DNA from: Mitsuaria sp. GD03876
Lineage (GTDB): Bacteria > Pseudomonadota > Gammaproteobacteria > Burkholderiales > Burkholderiaceae_C
Length of the DNA: 64,000 nucleotides
Direction of reading: 5' to 3'
Assembly: GCF_029840635.1 (NCBI RefSeq)
Contig: NZ_JAOCCU010000008.1
Span: 1-64,000 of the forward strand
A program made the translations under genes and the position numbers. Positions 1 to 10,764 of this stretch are shown one piece after another; the stretch's first letter is position 1; the number at the start of each line of letters is the position of its first letter. The notes below the pieces were generated by a model. That model was not told the origin of the DNA. It worked only from the letters and a program-made list of their open reading frames with translations, and ran no database searches.

Positions 1-291
1 GGCCAGGCCGGTGCGGATGTCCAGCACGAAGATGACGGCGTCCGCCTCGGCCACGGCCTGGCGGGTCTGCTTGGCCATCTCCTTGACGATGCCGGTCGAG
101 CTGTCCGGCTCGAAGCCGCCGGTGTCGATGACGATGAACTCGCGATCGCCCAGGCGCCCGTCGCCGTAGTGGCGGTCGCGCGTGAGGCCGGCGAAGTCCG
201 CGACGATGGCGTCACGGCTCTTCGTCAGCCGGTTGAACAGCGTGGACTTGCCCACGTTGGGGCGGCCCACCAGGGCGATCACAGGTTTCAT
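1..291 (-). CDS. der: GTPase Der (EngA), N-terminal fragment cut by the window edge
   Basis: This is the first 97 codons of the double-GTPase Der, which acts in the cytoplasm in 50S ribosome maturation. The start ATG is at 291. The first G domain is visible: the P-loop GRPNVGKS (residues 9-16), the switch region around GLTRDR (35-40) and the G3 motif DTGG (56-59). The second G domain and the KH-like domain lie outside the window. The gene is last in a minus-strand run and starts one base after the bamB stop, so it is almost certainly co-transcribed with bamB. The bamB-der neighbourhood is the common one in proteobacteria. Identification is secure; the truncation is only an effect of the window edge. 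Confidence 0.96.
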   Translation of the reverse strand, partial: MKPVIALVGRPNVGKSTLFNRLTKSRDAIVADFAGLTRDRHYGDGRLGDREFIVIDTGGFEPDSSTGIVKEMAKQTRQAVAEADAVIFVLDIRTGLA

Positions 292-292
292 A

Positions 293-1438
293 TCAGTCTT
301 GGCGCAGCGCGAACAGGCGTCCGCTGCGGGTGGCGACCAGCACCGTGCCGCCGAGCTGGACCGGCGCGGCGGCCACGCCGGAGCTGTCGGTCTGCAGGCG
401 TTGCACGGTCAGGCCCTTGTCCTTGGACAGGAAGTGCACGTAGCCCTCGCTGTCGCCGACGATGACCGACTTCTCGGTCACCACCGGCGCGCTGAGCTTG
501 CGGTTCTGGAACTGGTCGGCGGTCCACACGACGTCGCCGGTGCGGGTGCCCCAGGCGGTCAGGCGGTCGGAGGCGTCGCCGCCGACGACGATCGTCGCGT
601 CCGCGCCCACGCCGCGCAGGCCGGCGTTGTTGCGGGTCCAGACGGTGTTGCCGCGCTCGGCGTTGACGCAGGCGACGGCGGCCTGGAACGCGCGGGCGCA
701 GAACACGTCGTTGTCGCGGGCCATCGGGCCGACCAGGTCGGCCAGGCGCTCGACCTCGTTGGTGCCGCGCGGATTGGCCACGGTGGCTTCCCACATCAGC
801 AGGCCGCGCACCGGGTCGATGCCGGCCAGCCGCGAGCCCTGCCCCACCAGCAGCGTGTTCTGGTAGGCGCCGATCGCGCCGGACTGCTGCAGCGTCAGCG
901 GTTCGCCCGGACGGCGCAGCTCCCACAGGCGGCGGCCCTCGGCCGCGTCGAAGGCCAGCACCGCGCGGTCCAGCGTCAGCACGAACACGCGCTCGCCGGC
1001 CACGAACGGCGCGGTGACGACCGGGGTCGTCAGCGTCTTGCGCCACAGGATCTTGTCGCCCTCGGTGACGACCAGCTCGTTGTCGCGGGTCACCGCGGCG
1101 GCGAAGCGGCCGTCGCTGCCGACGCCGGCGCTCAGGCCCTTGCCCAGGTCCACGCGCCACAGCGTCGTGCCGTCGTTGGCGGACAGCGCGCTGATCACGC
1201 CGTCCGAGCCGCCGACGACGAAGCGGTCGTTGACCGCCGTGATCGTCAGCGGGAACTTGACGCTGTCCACGCGCGCTTCCCAGGCCACGCGGGCCTGCAG
1301 CGACGGCGTGAGGTTCTCCAGCGGCGCGGGCTTGGGCGCGGTCGAGCTGCTGAACAGCGAGCAGGCGCCCAGCGCCGCGGCCATGCCGGCCAGCAGCATC
1401 GCGCGCGTCAGCGCGCGGACGGTGCGGCGCGCGCTCAT
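293..1438 (-). CDS. bamB: Outer-membrane assembly lipoprotein BamB
   Basis: BamB is the beta-propeller lipoprotein of the BAM complex that inserts beta-barrel proteins into the outer membrane. The 381-residue product has a type II signal peptide with the lipobox LGAC (lipidated Cys26). A series of PQQ/WD-like blades follows, with recurring patterns such as [17 protein letters not shown] and VVWTADQ, as in the family. Length matches BamB (about 380-390). The start overlaps the stop of the upstream yfgM-like gene by four bases, which indicates translational coupling. Another BAM component, bamD, is encoded at 13.1 kb in this window. Confidence 0.95.
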   Translation of the reverse strand: MSARRTVRALTRAMLLAGMAAALGACSLFSSSTAPKPAPLENLTPSLQARVAWEARVDSVKFPLTITAVNDRFVVGGSDGVISALSANDGTTLWRVDLGKGLSAGVGSDGRFAAAVTRDNELVVTEGDKILWRKTLTTPVVTAPFVAGERVFVLTLDRAVLAFDAAEGRRLWELRRPGEPLTLQQSGAIGAYQNTLLVGQGSRLAGIDPVRGLLMWEATVANPRGTNEVERLADLVGPMARDNDVFCARAFQAAVACVNAERGNTVWTRNNAGLRGVGADATIVVGGDASDRLTAWGTRTGDVVWTADQFQNRKLSAPVVTEKSVIVGDSEGYVHFLSKDKGLTVQRLQTDSSGVAAAPVQLGGTVLVATRSGRLFALRQD

Positions 1439-2109
1439 TGCGCGGCTCCCGCGGCCGGCTCGTCGCCGCCGACGGCCACGCCCAGGCTGGCCAGCTTCAC
1501 CTCGAGCAGGCGGCGGTAGTCCAGCTGCTTGTCCAGGCCGTCATAGGCCTTCTTGAACTCGGTCTTGGCGACGTCGGGCTTGTTCTGCAGCAGCGCCAGG
1601 TCGCCGCGGCGGTCCGCCACCATCGGCGCGAACTCGACGCTCTTGACGGCGTCCAGCGTCTTGCCGGCCTCGTCGAGCTGCTTGGCGTCCATCTGCAGCG
1701 CGGCCAGGCGCAGCCGGGCCAGGTCGCGGTAGGCGTCGCCCTTGGCGTTGGCGGCGGCCCAGGCCAGCGTGGCGCGGGCGTCGTCGGCCTTCTCCTTGTC
1801 CGACTGCAGCTTGGCCACGACCAGCGCGGCCTGCGCGGCGTAGCCGGTGGAGGCGTAGTCCTGCTTCAGGGTGCCGAACACGGTGACGCCCCGGCCCAGG
1901 TCGCCCGCCTGCGCGGCGCGCTGCAGTTCGCTGAACATCGCGCCGGCCTTGGCGGCCTGGTTGCGCTGCCAGTAGTTCCAGCCGGTCCAGCCCGCGTAGG
2001 CCAGCAGCACCAGCGTCAGCAGCCAGGTGATCGCATTGCCCCAGCGTTTCCAGAACGCCTTGAGCTGCTCCAGCTGTTCCTGTTCTTCGAGATCGAGATG
2101 AGCCGCCAT
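1435..2109 (-). CDS. YfgM-like tetratricopeptide membrane protein (SecYEG ancillary subunit family)
   Basis: The product belongs to the YfgM/TPR_21 family, inner-membrane proteins with a periplasmic TPR domain that associate with the SecYEG translocon and PpiD in E. coli. I chose the ATG at 2109 (MAAHLDLEEQEQ), giving 224 residues. A possible upstream start at 2157 would add 16 residues unlike the family. A cytosolic acidic N-terminus is followed by one transmembrane helix (about residues 25-43, rich in L, A and V) and an alanine-rich helical repeat region to the C-terminus. It lies between hisS and bamB, which is the conserved hisS-yfgM-bamB-der order. Family assignment is firm; the specific role in this organism is inferred. 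Confidence 0.88.
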   Translation of the reverse strand: MAAHLDLEEQEQLEQLKAFWKRWGNAITWLLTLVLLAYAGWTGWNYWQRNQAAKAGAMFSELQRAAQAGDLGRGVTVFGTLKQDYASTGYAAQAALVVAKLQSDKEKADDARATLAWAAANAKGDAYRDLARLRLAALQMDAKQLDEAGKTLDAVKSVEFAPMVADRRGDLALLQNKPDVAKTEFKKAYDGLDKQLDYRRLLEVKLASLGVAVGGDEPAAGAAQ

Positions 2110-2228
2110 GTGCGAGAAAAGGTCCGTCGGTTGAAGATCGAGGCCGGCCCGGCGCATGCGCCGGCCGGCCTGGGAAGGGATCGGAAGCCGTCCGGGACGT
2201 CCTCTCGGCCGCCCCGGCGAAGCCGCGA

Positions 2229-3536
2229 TTATGCGGTGCGCAACTCAGCCGCCCACGCGGCGACCGTGTTAAGCGGACGTGTCGCCTGTTCGCCGTCGCC
2301 GCGCAGCGGCTTGAGCGCCACTTCGCCGCGCGAAAGCTCGTCGGGGCCGAACACCAGCGCGAAGCGCGCGCCCGAGGCGTCGGCCTTCTTGAACTGCGAC
2401 TTGAACGAGCCGCCGCCCGCATGCATCTGCACCGCCACGCCCGCGGCGCGCAGCGCCTCGAGCACCGGCATCGCCTGCGGCAGCGCGGCCGCGTCGGGCA
2501 GGATCGCGTAGGCGTCCGGCGCCGACGACGGCACCGGCAGGCCCAGTTCGTCGATCAGCAGCAGCAGCCGCTCGATGCCCAGGCCGAAACCGACCGCCGG
2601 CGTCGGCTTGCCGCCGAGCTGCTCGAACAGGCCGTCGTAGCGGCCGCCGCCGCAGACCGTCCCCTGCGAGCCGAGCTGGTCGGTGACCCACTCGAACACG
2701 GTCAGGTTGTAGTAGTCCATCCCGCGCACCAGGCGCGTGTTGATGCGGTACTCGAGGCCGGCGGCGTCCAGGATCGCGCGCACCGCGTTGAAGTGCGCCA
2801 GGCTGGCCTCGCCCAGGAAGTCCATCAGCTTGGGCGCGGCCTCGACCACGTCCTGCATCGCCGGGTTCTTCGTGTCCAGGATGCGCAGCGGGTTGGTGTG
2901 CAGGCGGCGCTTGCCGTCCTCGTCGAGCTTGTCGGCGTGGCCTTCCAGGTAGGCGATCAGCGCGGCGCGGTGCGCGGCGCGCTCCTCGGGCTGGCCCAGC
3001 GAGTTCAGCTCCAGCCGCACGTGCTGGCCCACGGCCAGGCCCAGCTCCTGCCACAGGCGGCGGACCATCAGGATGATCTCGGCGTCCACGTCCGGGCCGG
3101 CGAAGCCCAGCGCCTCGACGTCGAGCTGGTTGAACTGGCGGTAGCGGCCCTTCTGCGGGCGCTCGTGGCGGAACATCGGGCCCAGCGTCCACAGGCGCAG
3201 CGGGCCGTTGTACAGCGCGTTGTGCTCGACCATCGCGCGCACGATGCCGGCGGTGGCCTCGGGGCGCAGCGTCAGCTGGTCGCCGTTCATGCTGTCGGTG
3301 AAGGAGTACATCTCCTTCTCGACGATGTCGGTCACCTCGCCCAGGCCGCGCACGAACAGCGCGGTCGGCTCGACGATCGGGGTCAGCATGTACTGGTAGC
3401 CGTAGCGCTGCAGCACGCCGCGCAGCGTGGTCTCGAACCAGCTCCACAGCTGGCTGCTCGGCAGCTTGTCCTTGCGGTCGACGCTGGCCGGGAGGATGTC
3501 GTTCATCCCCTTCACGGCCTGGATGTTCTTGCTCAT
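2229..3536 (-). CDS. hisS: Histidyl-tRNA synthetase
   Basis: This class II aminoacyl-tRNA synthetase charges tRNA-His in the cytosol. At 435 residues it has the normal length. Visible signatures are TLRPEATAG (89-97), motif 2 [16 protein letters not shown] (122-137), the histidine-binding loop LVRGMDYYN (269-277), GGGRYDGL (296-303) and motif 3 GFGLGIERL (316-324). The C-terminal anticodon-binding domain follows. The ATG overlaps the ispG stop as ATGA, so the two genes are translationally coupled. About 120 bases separate it from the yfgM-like gene. Confidence 0.97.
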   Translation of the reverse strand: MSKNIQAVKGMNDILPASVDRKDKLPSSQLWSWFETTLRGVLQRYGYQYMLTPIVEPTALFVRGLGEVTDIVEKEMYSFTDSMNGDQLTLRPEATAGIVRAMVEHNALYNGPLRLWTLGPMFRHERPQKGRYRQFNQLDVEALGFAGPDVDAEIILMVRRLWQELGLAVGQHVRLELNSLGQPEERAAHRAALIAYLEGHADKLDEDGKRRLHTNPLRILDTKNPAMQDVVEAAPKLMDFLGEASLAHFNAVRAILDAAGLEYRINTRLVRGMDYYNLTVFEWVTDQLGSQGTVCGGGRYDGLFEQLGGKPTPAVGFGLGIERLLLLIDELGLPVPSSAPDAYAILPDAAALPQAMPVLEALRAAGVAVQMHAGGGSFKSQFKKADASGARFALVFGPDELSRGEVALKPLRGDGEQATRPLNTVAAWAAELRTA

Positions 3537-4846
3537 GCGGTGGTGGTGCTCGTCGTGCGCGCGCCGAAGCGCTTTTCGATGTAGGTCTCGACCAGGGCGT
3601 GGAACTCGCCGGCGATGTTGTCGCCGCGCAGCGTCAGCGCCTTCTCGCCGTCGATGAAGACGGGCGCCGCCGGCGCCTCGCCGTTGCCCGGCAGGCTGAT
3701 GCCGATGTCGGCATGCTTGCTCTCGCCGGGGCCGTTGACGATGCAGCCCATCACGGCGACCTTCATGGTCTCGACGCCGGGGTACTTCTCGCGCCAGACC
3801 GGCATCTGCGCGCGCAGGAAGTCGTCGATCTGCTTGGCCAGTTCCTGGAACGTGGTGCTGGTCGTGCGGCCGCAGCCCGGGCAGGCGGTCACGCTCGGGT
3901 TGAACGCGCGCAGGCCCAGCGACTGCAGGATCTCCAGCGCCACCACCACTTCCTGGGTGCGCGACTCGCCGGGCTGCGGCGTCAGCGAGACGCGGATCGT
4001 GTCGCCGATGCCTTCCTGCAGCAGCACCGACAGCGCCGCGGCCGAGGCCACCGTGCCCTTGGTGCCCATGCCGGCCTCGGTCAGGCCCAGGTGCAGCGCG
4101 TAGTCGCAGCGGCGGCTCAGCGCGCGGTAGACCGAGATCAGGTCCTGCACGCCGCTGACCTTGCAGCTGATGATGATGTTGTCGGGGTTCATGCCCAGCT
4201 CGCGGGCATACGACGCCGAGGACAGCGCCGACTGGATCAGCGCCTGGTACATGACCTGCTTGCCGTCCCAGGGCGAGGCGCGCCGGGCGTTGTCGTCCAT
4301 CATCTGGGCGAGCAGCTCCTGGTCCAGGCTGCCCCAGTTGACGCCGATGCGCACGACCTTGTCGTACTGCATCGCGGCCTCGATCATCTGCGCGAACTGG
4401 CGGTCCTTCTTGTCGCCCTTGCCGACGTTGCCGGGATTGATCCGGTACTTGGACAGCGCCTCCGCCATCGCCGGATGCTCGGTCAGCAGCCGGTGGCCGT
4501 TGTAATGGAAGTCGCCCACCAGCGGCACGTCCACGCCCATGCGGTCGAGCTGCTCGCGGATGTGCGGCACGGCGTCGGCGGCCTCGGGCGTGTTGACCGT
4601 GATGCGGACCAGCTCCGAGCCGGCCACCGCCAGTTCCTTGATCTGGATCGCGGTCTCGATGACGTCGACGGTGTCGGTGTTGGTCATCGACTGGACGCGC
4701 ACCGGCGCGTCGCCGCCGATGGTGACCAGGCGGCTGCCCCAGCGCACCTGCGCCTGGCGCGAGCGGCGCGCGGCCGGCGCGGCCGCGGCGATCAGGTCGT
4801 CCGACAGCGCGTCGGCGACGGAGGAAGGAGTGATGACGTTGTCCAT
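3533..4846 (-). CDS. ispG: 4-hydroxy-3-methylbut-2-en-1-yl diphosphate synthase (IspG/GcpE)
   Basis: IspG is the [4Fe-4S] enzyme of the non-mevalonate isoprenoid pathway that converts MEcPP to HMBPP. I used the ATG at 4846 (MDNVITPSS), giving 437 residues; an upstream alternative at 4864 adds only six. Conserved features include [10 protein letters not shown] near the N-terminus and the cluster ligands: ACPGCGRTT (Cys322, Cys325) and GCIVNGPGE (Cys368). It lies between rodZ and hisS, the usual proteobacterial order. The isoprenoid units made here would feed the squalene genes hpnCDE found at 55.8 kb. Confidence 0.97.
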   Translation of the reverse strand: MDNVITPSSVADALSDDLIAAAAPAARRSRQAQVRWGSRLVTIGGDAPVRVQSMTNTDTVDVIETAIQIKELAVAGSELVRITVNTPEAADAVPHIREQLDRMGVDVPLVGDFHYNGHRLLTEHPAMAEALSKYRINPGNVGKGDKKDRQFAQMIEAAMQYDKVVRIGVNWGSLDQELLAQMMDDNARRASPWDGKQVMYQALIQSALSSASYARELGMNPDNIIISCKVSGVQDLISVYRALSRRCDYALHLGLTEAGMGTKGTVASAAALSVLLQEGIGDTIRVSLTPQPGESRTQEVVVALEILQSLGLRAFNPSVTACPGCGRTTSTTFQELAKQIDDFLRAQMPVWREKYPGVETMKVAVMGCIVNGPGESKHADIGISLPGNGEAPAAPVFIDGEKALTLRGDNIAGEFHALVETYIEKRFGARTTSTTTA

Positions 4847-4895
4847 CGTGCGGCGCTCTTGCAAGGGGGTACGGCTGGTCCGGCGCCCGTCCGGG

Positions 4896-5915
4896 TCAGT
4901 TCAATTCGAGCCGCGCGACGTTGTCGCGCGACCGCGCGGCGAGGTCCACCGGCTGGCCGCGGAACACCAGTTCCGTGCCCGACACGTTGCCCACGCGCAG
5001 CTTCAGCGGCGCGGCGCCGTTGACGTCGGCCTCGTCGCCCGCGCGCAGCAGGCGCGACAGCAGCACCTGGCCCTTGGCGTCGACGACCTCGACCCAGGAT
5101 TCGGCGCTGGCGCGGACCTTCAGCGGCGAGGTGCCGGGCGCGGCGACGCCGGCCTGGATCGGCTGCGGGGGCGTCGCGGCGGGCGCCGTCTGCGCGGTTG
5201 CTTGCGCGGTCGTCGGCGCGGGAGACTGGGCGGCCAACGTGGGGGTCGCGCCCGAGGTCTGCGGCGGCAGCGTCGGCACGCTGGCCGCGGCCACCGGGGC
5301 GGCGGCGGTCTCCGACGCGCTCACGACGGGCGCCTCGATGTTGGCCGGCGGCGGCTCGGTCGCGGCGGGCGTCGTCACGACGGCGGTGCCCGGTCCGGGC
5401 GCGGTCGTGGCGGTCGGCTCGGACGCGCGCAGGCGCTGCGTCACCTGCTCGATCCAGCTCGACGGCGTCAGGTAGACGGCCACGGCCGCCACCAGCAGCA
5501 CGCCCACGCCCAGCACCGCCGGGCGCTTGAGCAGCTCGGCCGACAGCATCGGCTCCTGGCTCACCGAGCGCTCGCGGAAGGGCTGGTTCAGGCCCGGCGT
5601 GACGCGGTCCAGCGAGGCCTCCGCGCCGCCACTGGGCAGCAGCGCCAGCACCTGCGCGGCGTCGATCTTCAGCACCCGGCACATCGAGCGCGCCAGCGCC
5701 CGGGCGAAGGTCGCGTCGGGCAGGTCCTGGTAGCGGTCGGCCTCCAGGGCCTCCAGCTTGGCCTGCGGCACCTTCAGCGTCGCGGCCAGCGCGGCGATGT
5801 GCAGGCCGCGGGCCTCGCGCGCGCGGCGCAGGACGGCGCCGGCCGTGCCGGGCGCGGATGTGGACGCAGCGAAATCGGCTGCGGGCGTCGCCTCGTCGGC
5901 GGCCGTCGGAGTCAT
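4896..5915 (-). CDS. rodZ: RodZ-like cytoskeletal HTH/DUF4115 membrane protein
   Basis: RodZ links the MreB cytoskeleton to the elongasome at the inner membrane. I chose the ATG at 5915 (MTPTAADE) because GAGGGA lies six bases upstream. An ATG at 5933 would add six residues and overlap pilF. The 339-residue product has a cytosolic helix-turn-helix domain (about 25-90), one transmembrane helix (about 132-153), a Pro/Ala/Thr-rich periplasmic linker (about 160-260) and a C-terminal DUF4115-type beta domain. The linker is a typical low-complexity spacer. It lies between pilF and ispG, as expected. Confidence 0.9.
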   Translation of the reverse strand: MTPTAADEATPAADFAASTSAPGTAGAVLRRAREARGLHIAALAATLKVPQAKLEALEADRYQDLPDATFARALARSMCRVLKIDAAQVLALLPSGGAEASLDRVTPGLNQPFRERSVSQEPMLSAELLKRPAVLGVGVLLVAAVAVYLTPSSWIEQVTQRLRASEPTATTAPGPGTAVVTTPAATEPPPANIEAPVVSASETAAAPVAAASVPTLPPQTSGATPTLAAQSPAPTTAQATAQTAPAATPPQPIQAGVAAPGTSPLKVRASAESWVEVVDAKGQVLLSRLLRAGDEADVNGAAPLKLRVGNVSGTELVFRGQPVDLAARSRDNVARLELN

Positions 5916-5925
5916 GCGATGTCCC

Positions 5926-6740
5926 TCATTCATCGAATCGACCGTTGTTCAACGCTTGCGTCTCGGCCGCCTGCGGATACCTGCGCCGCAGTTGCTGGCC
6001 GAGATCTTCCATGTTCGACGTGTTGCCCATGCGGCGCTCGATGCGCAGCTCCAGCCAGAGGCTGGCGGCGTTGGCCTGTTCCACGTTGGCGTTCACGCGG
6101 CGGGCGTAGAAGCGCGCCCGCTCGTAGTCGCCCTGGCGGTACAGCACCTCGCCCAGGTTCATCGCGATCGTCGGGTTGCCCGGTTCGGCCTCGAAGGCCT
6201 TGGTCAGGTGCGCCTGCGCCGGCACCAGCCGGCCCTCGCGCGCCTCGCAGGCGCCCCAGGCCAGCAGCGTGCGCGACGGCGTGCGGTAGGTGGGCAGCGC
6301 CACGGCGGCCTCGAACTGCTGGTAGGCCTCGGCGTAGCGCTGGCGCTGGCAGAGGAACCAACCGTAGTTGTGCAGCGTGTCGCCGTTGTTGCGGTCGCGC
6401 GCCAGCAGCTGCTTGAAGCCGTCCTCGGCCAGCGTGAGCTCGCCCATCGCGGCGTAGATCAGGCTGCGCAGGTTGATCGCCTCGGGCAGGTCGGGCTTGG
6501 CGGCCATCGCCAGCTTGACCTCGTCCAGCGCGGTCTCGTACTGGCCGCGGGCGAAGTAGCCGCTGGCCAGCTCGAGCCGCACCTGCGCCCGGCGGTCGTT
6601 GTCGGTCTGGTCGCTGGCCGTGCGCGGCTGTTGCTGCTGGGGCTGCGTCGCGCAACCGGCCAGCGCCGCGGCGATCAGCAACACGGCGGACAGGGTCCGG
6701 GCGGAACGACGCGGGAAGACAAAGCCGGGCGACGGAACGG

Positions 6741-6744
<4 letters not shown>
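5926..6744 (-). CDS. pilF: Type IV pilus biogenesis/stability lipoprotein PilW/PilF
   Basis: PilF is an outer-membrane TPR lipoprotein (pilotin) needed for PilQ secretin multimerisation in type IV pili. The ATG at 6744 gives 272 residues: an N-terminal signal with lipobox LAGC (lipidated Cys31), a Gln-rich stretch, then TPR repeats covering most of the mature chain (for example [20 protein letters not shown] and [18 protein letters not shown]). The start overlaps the rlmN stop as ATGA. The rlmN-pilF-rodZ-ispG order is conserved in beta- and gammaproteobacteria and supports the call. No other pilus genes lie in the window. Confidence 0.93.
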
Positions 6745-7928
<1,184 letters not shown>

Positions 7929-7982
7929 GTGTTCCTCTTTCTCAAGGGCCTCGTGGCCCGCAGGTCAGAGGCGTGGCCCGTG

Positions 7983-8408
7983 TCAGCGGGCGTTGATTTC
8001 CAGGCCGGAGAAGAAGAAGGCGACTTCCACGGCGGCGGTTTCGGGGGCGTCGGAGCCGTGCACCGCGTTGGCGTCGATGCTGTCGGCGAAGTCGGCGCGG
8101 ATGGTGCCCTTCTCGGCCTTCTTCGGGTCGGTGGCGCCCATCAGGTCACGGTTCTTCTTGATGGCGTCCTCGCCTTCCAGGACCTGGATCTGCACCGGGC
8201 CGGAGATCATGAAGTCCACCAGGTCCTTGAAGAACGGACGGGCGGCGTGCACGGCGTAGAACTGCTCGGCTTCGGCGCGCGACAGCTGCTTTTGCTTGGA
8301 GGCGATGACCTTCAGGCCGGCGCCTTCAAAGCGGGTGTAGATCTGGCCGATGACGTTCTTGGCCACGGCATCGGGCTTGATGATGGAGAGGGTGCGTTCG
8401 ATGGCCAT
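7983..8408 (-). CDS. ndk: Nucleoside diphosphate kinase
   Basis: Ndk transfers the gamma-phosphate of ATP to other (d)NDPs through a phosphohistidine. The 141-residue chain starts [15 protein letters not shown] and has the catalytic motif NAVHGSDA with His117. Length and motifs match the family. It is first in the minus-strand operon that runs on through rlmN, pilF, rodZ, ispG and hisS, with a 54-base gap to rlmN. Confidence 0.97.
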   Translation of the reverse strand: MAIERTLSIIKPDAVAKNVIGQIYTRFEGAGLKVIASKQKQLSRAEAEQFYAVHAARPFFKDLVDFMISGPVQIQVLEGEDAIKKNRDLMGATDPKKAEKGTIRADFADSIDANAVHGSDAPETAAVEVAFFFSGLEINAR

Positions 8409-8428
8409 GTTTTTTCCTTGAAGATCTT

Positions 8429-8453
8429 GGGCTTGGCAAAGCCCGGGATTGTA
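8429..8453 (-). promoter_or_regulatory. Leader of ndk: -10-like TACAAT and small hairpin
   Basis: On the minus strand TACAAT (8448-8453) lies about 40 bases upstream of the ndk ATG. It is followed by the hairpin GGGCTT-TGCC-AAGCCC (arms 8429-8434 and 8439-8444). I see no convincing -35 at the right spacing. This is a plausible promoter for the ndk operon; the hairpin may stabilise the leader. The rest of 8454-8585 holds GC-rich inverted segments downstream of rluB and no gene. Confidence 0.35.
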
Positions 8454-8585
8454 ATGCGTGAAGTCAAGCCCCCACGTGACATCGCGTGATCAGCCGATGC
8501 CGCCGGAGGGCCAGCGGCCGGGACGAACCCGGCCGGCAGGCGTCACGCCCGGCCAGGACGGCCGGGCCGGACGCCGGAAGGTCGC

Positions 8586-10715
8586 TCAGCGGCGGCCGCG
8601 GCCACCGCCGCCACCACCACCTCCACCGCCGCCGCCCCCGCGACGGCCACCGCCGCGGTTGCCGCGGTTGATGAAGGCGTCGGCGCCGATGTAGCCCATC
8701 GAGGTCTTCATCGGATCCGGCTGGCGTTCGCCACCCGGACCGCGCTTGTTGCCGCCCTGGCCCGGGTTGTGGCCGGGATCGCTGCCGCCCTTGCCGAAGC
8801 CCTGCGGAATGCGCTTGCTGCCCGTCGCGAAACGGCGGTCGAAGGTCTGTTCCAGCGGGTTGATGTGCTTGGGGATGAAGTCGTCGTCGTCCTCGTCCCG
8901 GCGGCGCGGGCGCTCGCGATCCTGTTGCTGCTGCTGCTGCTGCGGACGCTGTTGCTGCTGTTGACGCTGCTGCGGGCCGCGCTGGTCGTTGCGGTCGCCA
9001 CGCTGCTGGTCGTTGCGGTCGCCGCGCGACTCGTTGCGGTCGCCGCGCTGGTCGTTGCGGTCCATGCGCTGCTCGCCGCGATCACCGCGCTGCTCGTTGC
9101 GCGACGCTTCCGGACGGCTCGGACGCGGGCCGCCGCTGTTGCCGCGGCGGCGGTTCTTGTCGCGCTCGTTGCGGTCCTTCTGGTGGCGCTGCTCGCGGGG
9201 CTCGTTGCCGGCCAGTTGGCGGATGACGCGCACGTCCGCGTCGCCCAGCTCGATGTAGACGCCCCGGCGCAGGCCGCGCGGCAGCACGACGGTGCCGTAG
9301 CGGATCCGGATCAGGCGGCTGACCGCCAGGCCGACGCTCTCGAACAGCTTGCGGACTTCGCGGTTGCGGCCTTCCGTGATGACGACGCGGTACCAGCGGT
9401 TCACGCCTTCGCCGCCGCCGTCGACGATGCTCTTGAAGCTCGCCTGTTGACCGTCGACGTCGACGCCGGTCAGCAGCGTGTTCTTCTGGTCGTTGCTCAG
9501 CGAGCCCAGCACACGCACGGCGTACTCGCGCTCGACGCCGAAGCGCGGATGCATCAGCTGGTTGGCCAGTTCGCCGGAGTTGGTGAACAGCAGCAGGCCT
9601 TCGGTGTTCAGGTCCAGGCGGCCGACCGACTGCCACTTGCCTTGCGGCAGGCGCGGCAGGCTGCGGAAGACCGTCGGACGACCCTCGGGATCGTTGAAGG
9701 TGACGACCTCGCCGACCGGCTTGTGGTACGCCAGGATGCGGGGCGCGACCGGGGCGATGCGCACCTTGATCGGCTTGCCGGCCACCGCGACGCGGTCGCC
9801 GTAGGAGATGCGCTGACCGACGTGGGCGACCTCGTCGTTCACCGTGATCTGGCCCTTGGCGATCATGTCCTCGATGTCGCGGCGCGAACCGACGCCGGCT
9901 TGCGCCAGCACCTTCTGCAGCTTGGGCGCGTCGGCATCGGGCGCGAGCACGCGCTTGGCGGGCTGGCCGGCACCGTCGGTCTCGTCGCCTTCGTCGGAGG
10001 ACGCCTCGACATCGCCCTCGTCGACCGGCGTGTTGCCGTCGTCGCCGGCATCGGCGTCGACGTCGAACTCGCCCGACACCAGCGCATCGAAGCGCGCCTG
10101 GGCTTCCGCCTGGAGCTGGGCGTCGTCGACCGGCGCGGACACCGGAGCAGCGCCGTCGCCGGCGTCGGCCTGTGCCTGGCCGGGCTGGGCGTCGCGGGGC
10201 TCGCGATCGCGATCGCGTCCCCGGCGGCGGCGGTTGCGGCCGCGGCCTTCGCCGCCCGCCTCGCCGTCGGCGCCTTCGCCGACCACGGGGCCGGCGTCCG
10301 GCGCGTCGGACGACACCAGTTCGCTGACCGCCTCGGCGACCGGCGACACCGGCGCGGGCGAGACCTCGACGGTCGCGACCGGCACGTGCGCCACTGCCGC
10401 GGGGGCCGCCTCAGGCGCCGACGCGTCAGCCGCCTCGGCGGCCTTCTTCGTCGTGCGGCGCTTCGGCTTGGGCGCGTCCTCGGCGACGGGCGCCTCGACG
10501 ACAGCCTCCACCGGGGCGTCCACGGACGCGGCGACCTTGCGGGCGCGCTTGGGCTTGGGGGTGTCCTCGGCCGCTGGCGCGACCTCCGCGTCAGCGGCGG
10601 CCGGAGCCGCGGGCTTGCGGGTGCGCTTGGGCTTGGCGGGTGCGTCGGACGGGCTGTCGGCCGGGGTGGCCGCCTGCGTCTCGGGCTTGGAATCGTCGAT
10701 GTCGTTGGAATTCAT
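8586..10715 (-). CDS. rluB: 23S rRNA pseudouridine synthase RluB-type with long disordered extensions
   Basis: The core is an RsuA/RluB/RluE/RluF-family pseudouridine synthase. An S4 RNA-binding domain (about 265-325) is followed by the catalytic domain with GRLDLNTEGLLL (365-376; catalytic Asp368) and conserved ELANQLMHPRFGVEREY. RluB itself modifies U2605 of 23S rRNA. The 709-residue length is more than twice that of E. coli RluB. Residues 1-260 are an Ala/Pro/Lys then acidic low-complexity segment with four basic KPKR-type clusters. Residues from about 515 to 709 are Arg/Asp/Asn/Gln-rich, with RGDRND repeats, glutamine runs and a terminal Gly/Arg tract. Such tails are seen in betaproteobacterial RluB homologues, but here they are long and repeat-built. 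scpB ends about 50 bases upstream. Confidence 0.9.
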   Translation of the reverse strand: MNSNDIDDSKPETQAATPADSPSDAPAKPKRTRKPAAPAAADAEVAPAAEDTPKPKRARKVAASVDAPVEAVVEAPVAEDAPKPKRRTTKKAAEAADASAPEAAPAAVAHVPVATVEVSPAPVSPVAEAVSELVSSDAPDAGPVVGEGADGEAGGEGRGRNRRRRGRDRDREPRDAQPGQAQADAGDGAAPVSAPVDDAQLQAEAQARFDALVSGEFDVDADAGDDGNTPVDEGDVEASSDEGDETDGAGQPAKRVLAPDADAPKLQKVLAQAGVGSRRDIEDMIAKGQITVNDEVAHVGQRISYGDRVAVAGKPIKVRIAPVAPRILAYHKPVGEVVTFNDPEGRPTVFRSLPRLPQGKWQSVGRLDLNTEGLLLFTNSGELANQLMHPRFGVEREYAVRVLGSLSNDQKNTLLTGVDVDGQQASFKSIVDGGGEGVNRWYRVVITEGRNREVRKLFESVGLAVSRLIRIRYGTVVLPRGLRRGVYIELGDADVRVIRQLAGNEPREQRHQKDRNERDKNRRRGNSGGPRPSRPEASRNEQRGDRGEQRMDRNDQRGDRNESRGDRNDQQRGDRNDQRGPQQRQQQQQRPQQQQQQQDRERPRRRDEDDDDFIPKHINPLEQTFDRRFATGSKRIPQGFGKGGSDPGHNPGQGGNKRGPGGERQPDPMKTSMGYIGADAFINRGNRGGGRRGGGGGGGGGGGGGRGRR
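8590..8660 (-). repeat. Gly/Arg-coding GGN trinucleotide tract at the rluB 3' end
   Basis: The last coding bases of rluB are almost pure GGN/CGN codons giving a glycine run interrupted by arginines and ending in RGRR. This RGG-like tract is expected to be disordered and RNA-binding, and the trinucleotide array could change length by slippage. Confidence 0.7.
8920..9105 (-). repeat. CAG/CTG microsatellite and about 21-bp tandem repeats inside rluB
   Basis: Two arrays lie side by side. CTG/TTG triplets (about 8920-8985) encode two glutamine runs. From about 8985 to 9105, units of 21-24 bases beginning tcgttgcggtcgcc recur at about 8986, 9010, 9031 and 9052 and encode repeats of the RGDRND(Q/E) type. 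Both stay in frame with the rluB core. Confidence 0.75.
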
Positions 10716-10764
10716 GTGTCGGCTTGCACCTTGTCAGCGGTGGACACGGCCCCTTCCCGGGGCG

